A stretch of 64,000 nucleotides of DNA from SAR86 cluster bacterium AG-313-D11 (lineage in GTDB: Bacteria; Pseudomonadota; Gammaproteobacteria; Magnimaribacterales; D2472), in contig QBVW01000001.1 in the NCBI GenBank assembly GCA_003284215.1, forward strand, positions 62,001-126,000, in the 5' to 3' direction. Shown in pieces: positions 17,236 through 29,493 of the stretch. Made by a program: the position numbers and the translations under genes. Numbering within the stretch: the stretch's first letter is position 1; each line of letters opens with the position of its first letter. Under the pieces are notes generated by a model, which saw nothing but the letters and a program-made list of their open reading frames with translations, was not told the origin of the DNA and ran no database searches.

Positions 17236-18594
17236 ATGACCTCAAATATAGTTTCAAATAACGTTAGAGCTGCCTATGGCATTGGCGATTATGCCATTTG
17301 TTTGTATTGGAGTGGAGTGGGTTTATACCTTCTGTATTTCTATACTGATGTGGTTGGTATTACTCCTTTGTTGGCAGGATGGATATACGCTCTAGGCATA
17401 GCTTGGGATGCTATTACGGATCCTTTTATGGGATATCTTGCAGAGAGAACTAGAACGAAAATGGGTAGTTATCGTCCATATATTTTTTATGGTTCAGTTC
17501 CACTAGCGCTCTCCTTTGTTTTGCTTTTTTGGGTTCCTCCATTTGAGGGGTTTGCACTCTTTATTTTTTTATTAACTGTGAATCTGGTGCATAGAACATG
17601 CTTTACCGTAGTAAGTGTTCCATATTCTTCACTTACAGCCAGAATTACTGATGATAGTGATGAGCGAACAAAATTGACTACTGCTCGAATGTTAGGAGCT
17701 TCTTTTGGCACTCTTTCAGTTTCAGCGCTAGGTTTTCCAATTGTTTTATGGTTTGGAGGAGGTGATGAAGCAATAGGTTTCATTTTTCTCGGCATGATTT
17801 GCGGCCTTACGGCTATCCTTGTTTTAAGTATCACCGTCCGATTTGTGAAAGAAAGAGAGTTTAATTTTAGCCCAGCCGAGATACCAAGTTTTGCAAAGGT
17901 GGCAAGATCAGTTTCAACAAATTATCCTTTCTGGATTGTTTTTGGATCTATCTTAATTCTTGGCTCTACATCTATTATGTTTAATAACAACTTAATCTAT
18001 TTTGTAAAGTACGCTCTTGATCTCCATGAATATCAGGGTTTAATTTTAGGAGTGAGCAGTGGAGCAGCTCTTTTTGCTATACCTTTTTGGGCATATGCAG
18101 CATTAAAGATTGGCAAGAGAAACTCTTGGATGGTTGCAATGGGATTATTATTAGTTGGATTCTTGATTTTTTATTTTTATCCAATCGCCTCCCTTAATGA
18201 GTTGCTAATTGTGTTGGGATTTATAGGGATTGGTAATGGTGCTACTGGTGTATTATTTTGGTCAATGCTTCCAGATACGATTGAATATGGAGAATGGAAA
18301 ACAAAAGTTCGAACAGAGTCTTCATTGTATGGCTTTATGACTTTTGCTCAAAAAGGTGCAATAGCTTTTGCAGCAATTTTACTAGGCGTCGCATTAACTC
18401 AAATTGGCTTTGAGCCAAATGAAGTTCAGTCAGATGAAACGTTAGCTGGATTAAAATTTATAATGACCTGGATACCTCTTACAGGAATTTTTATAAGCTT
18501 TGTATTAGTCTCCTTTTATCCAATAGATAAGAGCTTTCATAAGAAATTAATTCAAGAAATTGAATCAAGAAAATTTGGGAATGCATCAAATTAA
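17236..18594 (+). CDS. MFS transporter, GPH (glycoside-pentoside-hexuronide) family
   Basis: 12-TM pattern; AWDAITDPFMGYLAERTRTKMGSYRPYI motif typical of GPH transporters. Confidence 0.88.
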   Translation: MTSNIVSNNVRAAYGIGDYAICLYWSGVGLYLLYFYTDVVGITPLLAGWIYALGIAWDAITDPFMGYLAERTRTKMGSYRPYIFYGSVPLALSFVLLFWVPPFEGFALFIFLLTVNLVHRTCFTVVSVPYSSLTARITDDSDERTKLTTARMLGASFGTLSVSALGFPIVLWFGGGDEAIGFIFLGMICGLTAILVLSITVRFVKEREFNFSPAEIPSFAKVARSVSTNYPFWIVFGSILILGSTSIMFNNNLIYFVKYALDLHEYQGLILGVSSGAALFAIPFWAYAALKIGKRNSWMVAMGLLLVGFLIFYFYPIASLNELLIVLGFIGIGNGATGVLFWSMLPDTIEYGEWKTKVRTESSLYGFMTFAQKGAIAFAAILLGVALTQIGFEPNEVQSDETLAGLKFIMTWIPLTGIFISFVLVSFYPIDKSFHKKLIQEIESRKFGNASN

Positions 18595-20584
18595 TTGGGG
18601 GATAATTGGTCCTGGTTCAATTGCTGATGCATTTGCATATTCCATCCAAGCCACAAAAAACTCTAAATTAATAAGTGTGCTTGGGAGAGATTCTAAAAAG
18701 GTAAATAGCTTTGCTCAAAAGTTTCACATTAACGCTCATTACCAATTAGATGATTTTATTTCATCTGAAGAAATCGATGCAATTTATATTGCCACTCCAC
18801 ACAGCGAACATTTTTTTTATGCAATAGAGGCTATTAAAAATGGCAAACATGTTCTTTGCGAAAAGCCACTCACAATGAATGCTCACGAGAGCATGATTTT
18901 ATTAGCTCTTGCTAATGAAAAAAATATTTTTTTAATGGAAGCTTTTATGTACAGAGTCCATCCACAAACAAGAAATATTTTAGATAATTTAGATTTTTTA
19001 AAAGATGCACAAGATAAAATTATGATCGAGGCGTCCTTTGGTTTTCAAGCAGATGTTCCTGAATCACATAGACTTAGAAATCCTGAGCTAGGTGGTGGAG
19101 CAATATTAGATGTTGGTTGCTATCCATTGACGATGTCCAAATTAATAGCAGGTCATTTGCAGGACCTCTCCTATGCAGACCCCGAAAGTCTCTCTGCAAT
19201 AGGCCAATTAGATGAGACGGGTGTTGATCTTCAAACATATGCACATTTGATTTTTTCTGATTCGATTGAAGCAAAAATAAGTTGTGCTATCAATGAGAAC
19301 TTCTCCAATAATCTTATTATATCAAGTGGTAAATATACTATTTCGGTTCCTGATCCATGGCATTGTGGGCAATTTCAAGAAGGTAATTCATCTATCTATC
19401 TTTCTCATAATGGTCAGAATAGGAAAGAAATTAAATGCATGGATGACGTTGGCTTATTTGCTAGAGAGATAGAGCATGCTGCAAAGTGTATTTTAGAATC
19501 AAAAATTGAATCAAAATTTATTGATCATGCCGAGACTCAAAGTAATATGTTCTGGCTAGACAAGTGGCGTCAAGAAATGAAGATTGATTGTCCCAGGAGC
19601 CGCATTAAAAATTCACCAATTCTTCAATCAAAAGCTTATTTATTTCAGGAAACTAAGCTTGAATCTCATGAACTACCTGGTTTGAGTAAGACTGGCTCAA
19701 GATTAGCATTAGGTTGTGATAATCAGACTTCTGACCTACATGCTTTTACAATGTTTGACCATTTTTATGGTTCTGGAGGTCGGATCTTTGATACTGCTTT
19801 TATATACAACCATGGCATGGGTGATAAGTATCTTGGCGACTGGATTAATGCCAGAAGAGTTAGAGAAGATGTGATAGTTCTTGGCAAAGGAGCACATACA
19901 CCTCATTGTGAACCTCAGCACATTCGTCCACAAGTGCTCCAGTCTTTGGAGCGTCTGCAAACTTCAAAGCTAGACATTTATTGCTTGCATAGAGATAACC
20001 CAGATATCCCAGTAGAAGAATTTATTGATGCATTAGCTGAGATCAAGAGTGAAGGTCTAGTCGATCTAATAGGTGCATCAAATTGGGAGATGGACAGGTT
20101 TTCCAAAGCAAGAAACTATGCAATAAAAAATTCAAAAGAACCTTTCACTGTCCTGAGTAATAATTTTAGCCTAGCTGAGATGATTAAACCTGTGTGGCCA
20201 GGTTGTGTTGGCATTAACGATCAATATTTAAAATATCTCATTGAGGAGAAAATTATATTATTTCCATGGTCTTCTCAAGCAAGAGGATTTTTTCTTAAGA
20301 AAAAAGAAATAATATCGAATGAGCACTTTTCAAATCCCACCCTCGATGAAGAAATGAGAGTCTGGCATTATGAAAAAAATTTGCAAAGAAGACAGATCTG
20401 TTTTGAGCTAGCAAAGGAAAGGAATGTGCAGCCCATACAAATTGCCTTAGCTTATGTATTGCATAAATCAAAATTAATTTTTCCTTTAATTGGGCCCAGA
20501 ACAATCTTTGAGTCTAATAGCTCTATTCAAGCTACTCAACTTAAATTAACCACTAGAGAACTTCAAGCGCTTGCTCAAGATTAA
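18581..20584 (+). CDS. Fused Gfo/Idh/MocA oxidoreductase - aldo/keto reductase
   Basis: N-terminal IGPGSIADAF Rossmann and CEKPLT motif; C-terminal AKR with D…Y (FDTAFIYNHG), K (LGKGAH), H (YCLHRDNP); ATG at 18581 preferred over TTG 18560. Confidence 0.88.
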   Translation: MHQINWGIIGPGSIADAFAYSIQATKNSKLISVLGRDSKKVNSFAQKFHINAHYQLDDFISSEEIDAIYIATPHSEHFFYAIEAIKNGKHVLCEKPLTMNAHESMILLALANEKNIFLMEAFMYRVHPQTRNILDNLDFLKDAQDKIMIEASFGFQADVPESHRLRNPELGGGAILDVGCYPLTMSKLIAGHLQDLSYADPESLSAIGQLDETGVDLQTYAHLIFSDSIEAKISCAINENFSNNLIISSGKYTISVPDPWHCGQFQEGNSSIYLSHNGQNRKEIKCMDDVGLFAREIEHAAKCILESKIESKFIDHAETQSNMFWLDKWRQEMKIDCPRSRIKNSPILQSKAYLFQETKLESHELPGLSKTGSRLALGCDNQTSDLHAFTMFDHFYGSGGRIFDTAFIYNHGMGDKYLGDWINARRVREDVIVLGKGAHTPHCEPQHIRPQVLQSLERLQTSKLDIYCLHRDNPDIPVEEFIDALAEIKSEGLVDLIGASNWEMDRFSKARNYAIKNSKEPFTVLSNNFSLAEMIKPVWPGCVGINDQYLKYLIEEKIILFPWSSQARGFFLKKKEIISNEHFSNPTLDEEMRVWHYEKNLQRRQICFELAKERNVQPIQIALAYVLHKSKLIFPLIGPRTIFESNSSIQATQLKLTTRELQALAQD

Positions 20585-23000
20585 TACTGGCTTCTAAAAG
20601 GATATTTTCTGAGGAGGAACCAATGAGAATTCTATATTTGCCTCCTTTTATTTGCCAAGCACGTTTATCAACTGACCAATTGGAGAAATTTCTCGGTCCA
20701 AGATTGATTTCCAATTTTTTAATTTCATTGACATCTATTTCCTCCTTTATAAAACCTTGCAAAGTTTTAAAAGGTTGATGAGGTAGACGATTTATGTGGC
20801 TTACATAGCATTGCGCTGTTTCAAACCCAGGAATATCTCCAATGTTTTGAACTTCAAATTTGCATGAGACTGCATAATCATTATCAATTTTAATTTCTAG
20901 ATTTTGATAATTAAAATTTGTAAATGATAATCCATGGCCAAAACAAAATAACGGCTTAATTGAGTGTGCCTCGTACCATCTATGTCCGACCAAAAGTTTT
21001 TCATCGTAGTTCATTTGTAAATCATTCCCAGGATAGCTTGCATAAGCAGGAGTATCTTCTATTTTGGCAGGGAAAGTTGTTGGTAATTTGCCTGATGGAT
21101 TCACCTCTCCAGATAAAATATCAATCAAAGCATTTCCAAACTCTTGACCTGCGAACCATGTTTGAACTATAGCTTTTGCTTTATTTATCCATGGCATATT
21201 AACTGGAGAGCCAGTATTGATAACTAAGACTGTATTTGGATTAGCTTCTAATATTGCATCAATTAATTTATTTTGATTTGCGGGCAAATTGAAATCAGCC
21301 CGATCATTTCCTTCTGTTTCCCAGTCTGAGTTAGTGCCAACAATCAAAAGAACCTCATCTGCATCAGTAGCGGTTTCAACAGCCTCTTGAAATATATCAA
21401 CCTCGTCAGGAGCTTGGCAACCAATATAAACCGCAGGAAAACCTCCTTCAAAATAATATTGAACTTCAATTTTATAGGTCTCTCCTTTTTGGAAATCAGC
21501 AGTTCCCTTTCTTGATGCAGAGCTAAAAGTAAAAAAAGCCTCGCCAGGATCTCTGGTAGTCCAATTATCAATAAGCTCATTATCATCAATTAGTAAGCGA
21601 CATTGTCCAATGCCAAAAATTTCAAATTCATGTGAGCCAGAAATATCTGGCGTATATTCACAAGAAAACTTTACGGATATATTAGGCCTATCTTCTTTTG
21701 AAATTACATCTTTAGCAAAACCTTCAAACACCCAAAACTTACTTCCTATGAGATGCTCTTTTAAAATTAATTTTTCTTCAAATTGATTGCCATCAAAATA
21801 TTCCACCAAGAAACCATCATTGTTTCCCATAAGTTTTTCATTTAATTTCGGAAGGAATTTATGTGTATGACAGCCCTTAGAATAAATAATTTCTGTTTCA
21901 GGTCCTAGTCTTTTACTTACTGCCCCAAGCGGATGAATTTGGTAATGTGGCTTTAAGCTTGCGCTACCTCCGCCAATGATTTGTGCTTCTTTGGCATTAG
22001 GCCCAATAACTGCTAATTTTTTAATATTTTTCTTTAAAGGCAGTAAACCTTCATTTTTTAACAAGACCATCCCATCAGCAGCAGCTTTTCTCAAGAGTGA
22101 TCTATGAACAGGCAGATCTATGGCCTCCTCATTTTTTATTTCAGGTTTCTGCAAACGATTTGAGAATTTAGCAACTGTTAAAATTCTTCTAACTTTATCA
22201 TCAATCAATTCTTCAGAAACTTTTTTAGCTTCAATCGCATCAATCAATGCTTTGCCCCAAACATTGCTAGGCCCAGGCATTTCAAGATCCAAGCCACCAT
22301 TCGCATTTTCTACTGTTTCAAGGGCTGCTCCCCAATCACTAACCACATATCCATCAAAACCCCATTCTTCTTTTAAGATGCTGATAAGCAGCTCTTGGTG
22401 AGAACTACAAAAAATATTATTTAATTTATTGTATGCACTCATCACAACTTTTGCGTTACCTTCTTTAATGCCCATTTCAAATGGCAATAAATAAATTTCT
22501 CTTAAAGTCTGTTCATCTATATTTGAGCTTATGGCATGACGCTCATACTCAGTATCATTTCCAACAAAGTGCTTCAAACAGGCTGCTACATTTTTAGATT
22601 GAACACCTTGAACATAATTGGTTGCAATTTTTCCAGTTAAAAATGGATCTTCAGAGAAACTTTCAAAATGTCTACCTCCTAATGGATGCCTATGGATATT
22701 AATAGTTGGGCCTAACAGAACATCTACATCTTTTGCTTGAGCCTCTTCACCCAATGCGATTCCAATATTCGTTATTAACTTAAGATCCCATGTTGAACCT
22801 AAGGATATTGCACAAGGAAAACAAGCAGAGGATTTACCAGAATTTGAGTCACCTCTAACTCCATTAGGACCATCTGACATTTTTATACTGGGAATTCTTT
22901 TTTTATCAATTTTGTTGGTATACCAAGAATTAAAACCACTTAGTAAGGAAACTTTTTCATCCAAAGTTAATGTATCTAGAATCTGATCTATATTTGTCAT
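20553..23000 (-). CDS. Glycoside hydrolase family 3 beta-glucosidase with PA14 domain
   Basis: GH3 catalytic VVSDWGAALETVENANGGLDLEMPG, KHFVGNDTEYERH; PA14 insert (KFSCEYTPDISGSHEFEIFGIGQCRLLID); C-terminal Fn3-like. Confidence 0.93.
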   Translation of the reverse strand: MTNIDQILDTLTLDEKVSLLSGFNSWYTNKIDKKRIPSIKMSDGPNGVRGDSNSGKSSACFPCAISLGSTWDLKLITNIGIALGEEAQAKDVDVLLGPTINIHRHPLGGRHFESFSEDPFLTGKIATNYVQGVQSKNVAACLKHFVGNDTEYERHAISSNIDEQTLREIYLLPFEMGIKEGNAKVVMSAYNKLNNIFCSSHQELLISILKEEWGFDGYVVSDWGAALETVENANGGLDLEMPGPSNVWGKALIDAIEAKKVSEELIDDKVRRILTVAKFSNRLQKPEIKNEEAIDLPVHRSLLRKAAADGMVLLKNEGLLPLKKNIKKLAVIGPNAKEAQIIGGGSASLKPHYQIHPLGAVSKRLGPETEIIYSKGCHTHKFLPKLNEKLMGNNDGFLVEYFDGNQFEEKLILKEHLIGSKFWVFEGFAKDVISKEDRPNISVKFSCEYTPDISGSHEFEIFGIGQCRLLIDDNELIDNWTTRDPGEAFFTFSSASRKGTADFQKGETYKIEVQYYFEGGFPAVYIGCQAPDEVDIFQEAVETATDADEVLLIVGTNSDWETEGNDRADFNLPANQNKLIDAILEANPNTVLVINTGSPVNMPWINKAKAIVQTWFAGQEFGNALIDILSGEVNPSGKLPTTFPAKIEDTPAYASYPGNDLQMNYDEKLLVGHRWYEAHSIKPLFCFGHGLSFTNFNYQNLEIKIDNDYAVSCKFEVQNIGDIPGFETAQCYVSHINRLPHQPFKTLQGFIKEEIDVNEIKKLEINLGPRNFSNWSVDKRAWQIKGGKYRILIGSSSENILLEASINLEQALEVL

Positions 23001-23042
23001 GTGTTAATCTTAATTCCTTTATAGTTAAAAACACACTCTTAT

Positions 23043-23756
23043 ATGTCGTTAGAATTTATAAGTTTCTTTGCTGCCTTGTCTTTTTTCACCTCTTTGCTAA
23101 CTTCTATTTTTAGTCTTGGGGGAGGGTTAATCATGCTAGTTGCCTTAGCGCAGTCTTTTTCTCCCGGCACTCTCATACCTTTGCATGGAGCCATTCAGCT
23201 CTCAAATAATTTATCAAGAACATATGTATATAAAGAATTTTTTAAGTGGCATTTAATACAAAATATCTTGATTGCTACTATTTTTGGAGCTTTAGTAGGA
23301 ATACTGTTATTTGGAGCTATGCCTGAACAAATTTTGATATGGCTAATAGCAGGAACAATTTTATTTTTAACATGGGCTCCCTTAGATAATCTTATTCTCT
23401 CACTGATGCGAAATGATTGGTTCTGTGGATTTATTTCCGGTTTTGCAGGTATTTTTATTGGCGCAAATGGACCATTGGTTACCGCGTACATGCGTACAAA
23501 GAATTTATCTCCTGAATCATTGGTTGCAAATCATGGCGCAGTTATGATTTTCCAACACTCTATTAAAATTCTTTTATTTATATATTTTTTTAATTTTTCG
23601 GTAGAAGAATATCTTTTTTTTATTATGATTTTAGCTGTTACTGGCTATGCAGGAGCAGTGTTAGGTAAGGCATTAATATCCTCAATTTCTTACGATAGTT
23701 TTAACATTGTTTTGAAATTACTCTTATCATTGCTGGCTGTAATTTTAGTTTTCTAG
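23043..23756 (+). CDS. TauE/SafE family anion exporter-like membrane protein
   Basis: GGGLIMLVALA N-terminal motif and repeated TM half (FAGIFIGANGPLVTAYM). Confidence 0.8.
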   Translation: MSLEFISFFAALSFFTSLLTSIFSLGGGLIMLVALAQSFSPGTLIPLHGAIQLSNNLSRTYVYKEFFKWHLIQNILIATIFGALVGILLFGAMPEQILIWLIAGTILFLTWAPLDNLILSLMRNDWFCGFISGFAGIFIGANGPLVTAYMRTKNLSPESLVANHGAVMIFQHSIKILLFIYFFNFSVEEYLFFIMILAVTGYAGAVLGKALISSISYDSFNIVLKLLLSLLAVILVF

Positions 23757-23828
23757 GCCATGACTTTATTAAAATATATATAAAGTGCATTAGATGTAAA
23801 TTATTCGTACAATCAAAGATACAAATAA

Positions 23829-24728
23829 ATGGTTGATTCTATGAAGTTAGTGCTAGGTCTTTTTGGGTTGGAAAACTTCTACGGTGGAGATATTTCATCT
23901 TATATTGAAATTTCTCAAATGGGTGAAGAGCTAGGTTTTGATTCTGTAAGCGTTACAGATCATGTGGTGATGGGAAAAAATCTTCATAAGTACCCCTTTG
24001 GCAAATTTCCTCTTCCATCTGAGGCCCCATGGTATGAACCATTATCTTTACTTACTATGATCGCATCCAATACGACCAGAATTAAGCTAGCAACAGCAAT
24101 TCTAATTGCACCATTAAGAAATCCAGCATTGCTTGCTAAGACAACTGCTACTTTAGATGCCATATCTAAGGGAAGATTAGAGCTTGGCGTAGGTATGGGT
24201 TGGCAAAAGGAGGAATTTGATGCAGCGGGGCTAAGTTTTGAAAATCGTGCTGATGTATTCTGGGAAACTTTAGATATCTGTAAATTGCTTTGGCAAGATA
24301 GCCCAATTTCTTTTCATGGAGAACACTTTAATTTTGATGATATTTGGTGCCATCCACAACCAGTCCAAGGTCAAAATTTGCCTCTGCTATTTGGATTAAA
24401 AATGACGAATGATAATGCTCAAAAAATTTCTAAAGTTGGTCACGGCTGGATCCCTATCAAAACTAGCAGAGAGTTTATTTCTGCAGGAAGAGATCTTTTA
24501 TCGGAAGCATTTATAAAGGAGGGCAGGCAGGATCAACCCAGAATCCGTGGTCAACTACCCACATGTGTTGATGATAATGGAGTCCCTAATATCGATTTAA
24601 CATTAAAAGAATTAGAGAAATCTATAGCTGCTGGTTTAAATGAAGTAGAAGTTTTCCCAATCAATTTTGTTCAGACTCCTGATGATATTTATAAGGTACT
24701 GAAACTTATTTCAGAGGTCAAAAAATAA
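23829..24728 (+). CDS. LLM class (luciferase-like) flavin/F420-dependent oxidoreductase
   Basis: LGLFGLENFYGG…EELGFDSVSVTDHV, LGVGMGWQKEEFDAAG. Confidence 0.85.
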   Translation: MVDSMKLVLGLFGLENFYGGDISSYIEISQMGEELGFDSVSVTDHVVMGKNLHKYPFGKFPLPSEAPWYEPLSLLTMIASNTTRIKLATAILIAPLRNPALLAKTTATLDAISKGRLELGVGMGWQKEEFDAAGLSFENRADVFWETLDICKLLWQDSPISFHGEHFNFDDIWCHPQPVQGQNLPLLFGLKMTNDNAQKISKVGHGWIPIKTSREFISAGRDLLSEAFIKEGRQDQPRIRGQLPTCVDDNGVPNIDLTLKELEKSIAAGLNEVEVFPINFVQTPDDIYKVLKLISEVKK

Positions 24729-25165
24729 TGAAAAAAGATATTATTACTTCCAAGCTATCAACTTTGCTTGTTCCCTCAAAATTATCAAATTTATATGCAT
24801 CTCTTATTGATCAAAGAAAATTCTCTTCTTTAAATTCCATCATGTGGGATGAATTTTCTATGAGCGGACATTTTGAAATAACTGGCTTGGAAAATTTTAT
24901 TACTGCTATGCAGCAGCTTGAAAACTATCAAAGTACAATGCATCAGATTATGAATGTCCAAGGAGAGTGGAAAGAAAATTTATATTCAGGAGAAACATAT
25001 TGTGTAGCTAGTCACATGTTTGATAAAGATAACAAGCCTTTTAAATTAGATATGGGCATAGTCTATTCTGATGTTATCGAGGTAAGGGAAGGTACTGCTA
25101 AGTTTATTTCTCGAGTTTTTTCACTCAAATGGCAGAAAACAGATCTCCTGGATGCTCCAGAGTAA
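24728..25165 (+). CDS. SnoaL/NTF2-like protein
   Basis: ~145 aa NTF2-like pattern; 1-nt overlap with upstream oxidoreductase stop. Confidence 0.65.
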   Translation: MKKDIITSKLSTLLVPSKLSNLYASLIDQRKFSSLNSIMWDEFSMSGHFEITGLENFITAMQQLENYQSTMHQIMNVQGEWKENLYSGETYCVASHMFDKDNKPFKLDMGIVYSDVIEVREGTAKFISRVFSLKWQKTDLLDAPE

Positions 25166-25167
25166 GA

Positions 25168-26073
25168 TTAAATTTTATCTAATGCTTTTAAGGACTTCTC
25201 AAAAAAATTCACCAGCATCCTGATACTATCTATTCCTGCAAAATGAGGCCTGGTGATTAATGCGATTTCACGATGAGGACCCGGCTCATTTAGGTGAGAA
25301 ATAGACAAACCTTTCTTGTTCCCAACTAATTCACTTAAAGCCATTTTTGGAACAAGTGTTGTGCCCATTTTCCCTTTTACTAATTGGATAAGTGTATTTA
25401 AACTTGAAGCCTTTAAGGAATATTGAGATGAAGAAGAGATATTGCATGCATCTAAAATATGATCTTTAAGACAATGCCCATCTTCAAGAAGCATTAACTC
25501 TGAATGTTCTAGCTCAGATGCTCTAATTTCAGCTTTGCCGGCATTTTTATTTTTATTATGGGACACCCAAAAGAAATCTTCTTCCCAAAATTTAAAGCAA
25601 ATAAGATCTTGTACATCATACGGCAAAGCTAAAATTGCCATATCCAAGTCACCCTCTCTAACCCTATTTGCAAGTACCTGAGATTGTCCTTCCTCTATCT
25701 TTAATTTTAGATTATTAAATTCCTTTTGCAGCTTAGGAAGAATCACTGGAAGGAAATATGGACTAATCGTTGGAATAATACCAATGGATAATGATTGACT
25801 TAGGCCCTTTGAATTATGTTGAGCAAGCTGGTGAATATTTTGTACTTCTAATTTTATCTTTCTCGCTTTAGCTAGAATCTCTAACCCAAGATTTGTCACA
25901 ATAACTTTTTTGTTTGTTCTTTCAAAAATTTTTACGCCCAGTTGCATCTCTAATTCGGTAATTGCGTTGCTTAAAGTTGACGGAGAAACAAAGCATTGAT
26001 CAGCAGCTTTTTTAAAGTGCAGGGTTTTTGCAACCGCTAAAGCATAATCAATTTGTTTTAAAGTTAACATCAA
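25168..26073 (-). CDS. oxyR: LysR-family regulator, OxyR
   Basis: LysR HTH; GHCLKDHILDAC redox cysteine pair with the nine-residue C199/C208 spacing of E. coli OxyR; divergent from katG. Confidence 0.88.
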   Translation of the reverse strand: MMLTLKQIDYALAVAKTLHFKKAADQCFVSPSTLSNAITELEMQLGVKIFERTNKKVIVTNLGLEILAKARKIKLEVQNIHQLAQHNSKGLSQSLSIGIIPTISPYFLPVILPKLQKEFNNLKLKIEEGQSQVLANRVREGDLDMAILALPYDVQDLICFKFWEEDFFWVSHNKNKNAGKAEIRASELEHSELMLLEDGHCLKDHILDACNISSSSQYSLKASSLNTLIQLVKGKMGTTLVPKMALSELVGNKKGLSISHLNEPGPHREIALITRPHFAGIDSIRMLVNFFEKSLKALDKI

Positions 26074-26180
26074 GCATCTATTTTATCATTTATAAAATCG
26101 AATATAACATTCTTTTTTTATATATTTACCAATATATAGAAAATATGTAAACTTGCCTATACCACAGCTTTACGCAGTGA

Positions 26181-28349
<2,169 letters not shown>

Positions 28350-28364
28350 TCAAGATTAACCTTA

Positions 28365-28760
28365 ATGATAAAAAAACCGAATATTTTTAGACGATTCATA
28401 ATCTTCATAGTCGACTCTTGGAGGGCAGTTATGGATGTAAGGTTTAATCCACTCAAACATATAGATCCGAGCCTCCAAACATACTTCATGTTAGTCTTGT
28501 TTACTATTTGGAGCATATTTTTCGGATTGATAGCAATATTTTGGCTTGGATTTATTGGCTATAGCATCCCCATAAGTATATTGGTCCATGTCGCAATAAT
28601 TATCCCTATAGCATTTACAAATGCAGTTTTTGTTGATGCTGAAAGAGATGGTGAAAATTGGCTAACAGAATGGCGTGAAGAGCAATCGAGATACAAGCTA
28701 GTTATCAATAGACTGAAGACCAAGAATCTAGTTATATGGGATCCAAACAAAGAGGCATAA
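28365..28760 (+). CDS. Hypothetical two-TM membrane protein
   Basis: 131 aa, two hydrophobic segments; 15 bp downstream of katG. Confidence 0.65.
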   Translation: MIKKPNIFRRFIIFIVDSWRAVMDVRFNPLKHIDPSLQTYFMLVLFTIWSIFFGLIAIFWLGFIGYSIPISILVHVAIIIPIAFTNAVFVDAERDGENWLTEWREEQSRYKLVINRLKTKNLVIWDPNKEA

Positions 28761-28768
28761 AGTAAGCT

Positions 28769-28963
28769 TTAATAATGCGGTGGTTTCTCGTAGTCTATTT
28801 CTGGGAAACTATACTTTTGATCTTTTATTCTCTTAGTTTTCTTGTGGTATTTTGACATCACATTCGCTGCATCATCAACAGCACTTGGCATATCTTTTTT
28901 TTTCGACTTGGAATGATTAATATGCTCAGGTTCAACTTTTTTCATATTCTTTATTTTACACAA
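28769..28963 (-). CDS. Small basic hypothetical protein
   Basis: 64 aa ORF filling an otherwise empty gap; no recognisable domain. Confidence 0.4.
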   Translation of the reverse strand: MCKIKNMKKVEPEHINHSKSKKKDMPSAVDDAANVMSKYHKKTKRIKDQKYSFPEIDYEKPPHY

Positions 28964-29010
28964 CCATTACAAGATTTTGCTGAATTAAGAATGTTTAGTA
29001 TCATTCGCTA

Positions 29011-29493
29011 ATGAAAACTGCTATTTATCCTGGTTCTTTTGATCCGATAACTTTTGGGCATATCGATATCGTAGAAAGAGCAGCAGCATTATTTGATAAA
29101 GTTATCATTGGGGTTGCTGAAAGTCGTTCTAAAAATCCACTGTTTAGTGTTGATGAAAGAATTGCACTCATTTCAGAAATATTTAAAGATAATCCTAAGA
29201 TTGAGGTTTTAGGATATTCAAGGAAATTAACAGTAGATTTAGCAAGAGATAATAATGCTATTGCAATTATTAGAGGCCTTAGAGCTGTGGCTGATTTTGA
29301 GTATGAATTTCAATTAGCAACTATGAACCGAAGTCTTGCACCCGATATTGAGAGTATTTTTTTCACTCCCAAGGATACTTTGATATACGTTTCATCCAGT
29401 CTTGTGAAAGAAATAGCAACACTGGGTGGCGATGTATCAAGATTTGTTTCTCCCAACGTCAAAGCTGCATTATTAAAAAAGATTGCAGGTTAA
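29011..29493 (+). CDS. coaD: Phosphopantetheine adenylyltransferase
   Basis: AIYPGSFDPITFGHIDIVERAA, IIRGLRAVADFEYE. Confidence 0.97.
   Translation: MKTAIYPGSFDPITFGHIDIVERAAALFDKVIIGVAESRSKNPLFSVDERIALISEIFKDNPKIEVLGYSRKLTVDLARDNNAIAIIRGLRAVADFEYEFQLATMNRSLAPDIESIFFTPKDTLIYVSSSLVKEIATLGGDVSRFVSPNVKAALLKKIAG

Noticed and set aside
17487-17834. 115-aa minus ORF within the MFS transporter
   Set aside because: Antisense to strong TM coding sequence; composition is that of a reverse-frame shadow.
20553-20584. GH3/fusion 32-bp overlap as a frameshift artefact
   Set aside because: Both C-termini end plausibly and similar convergent overlaps occur repeatedly in the window.
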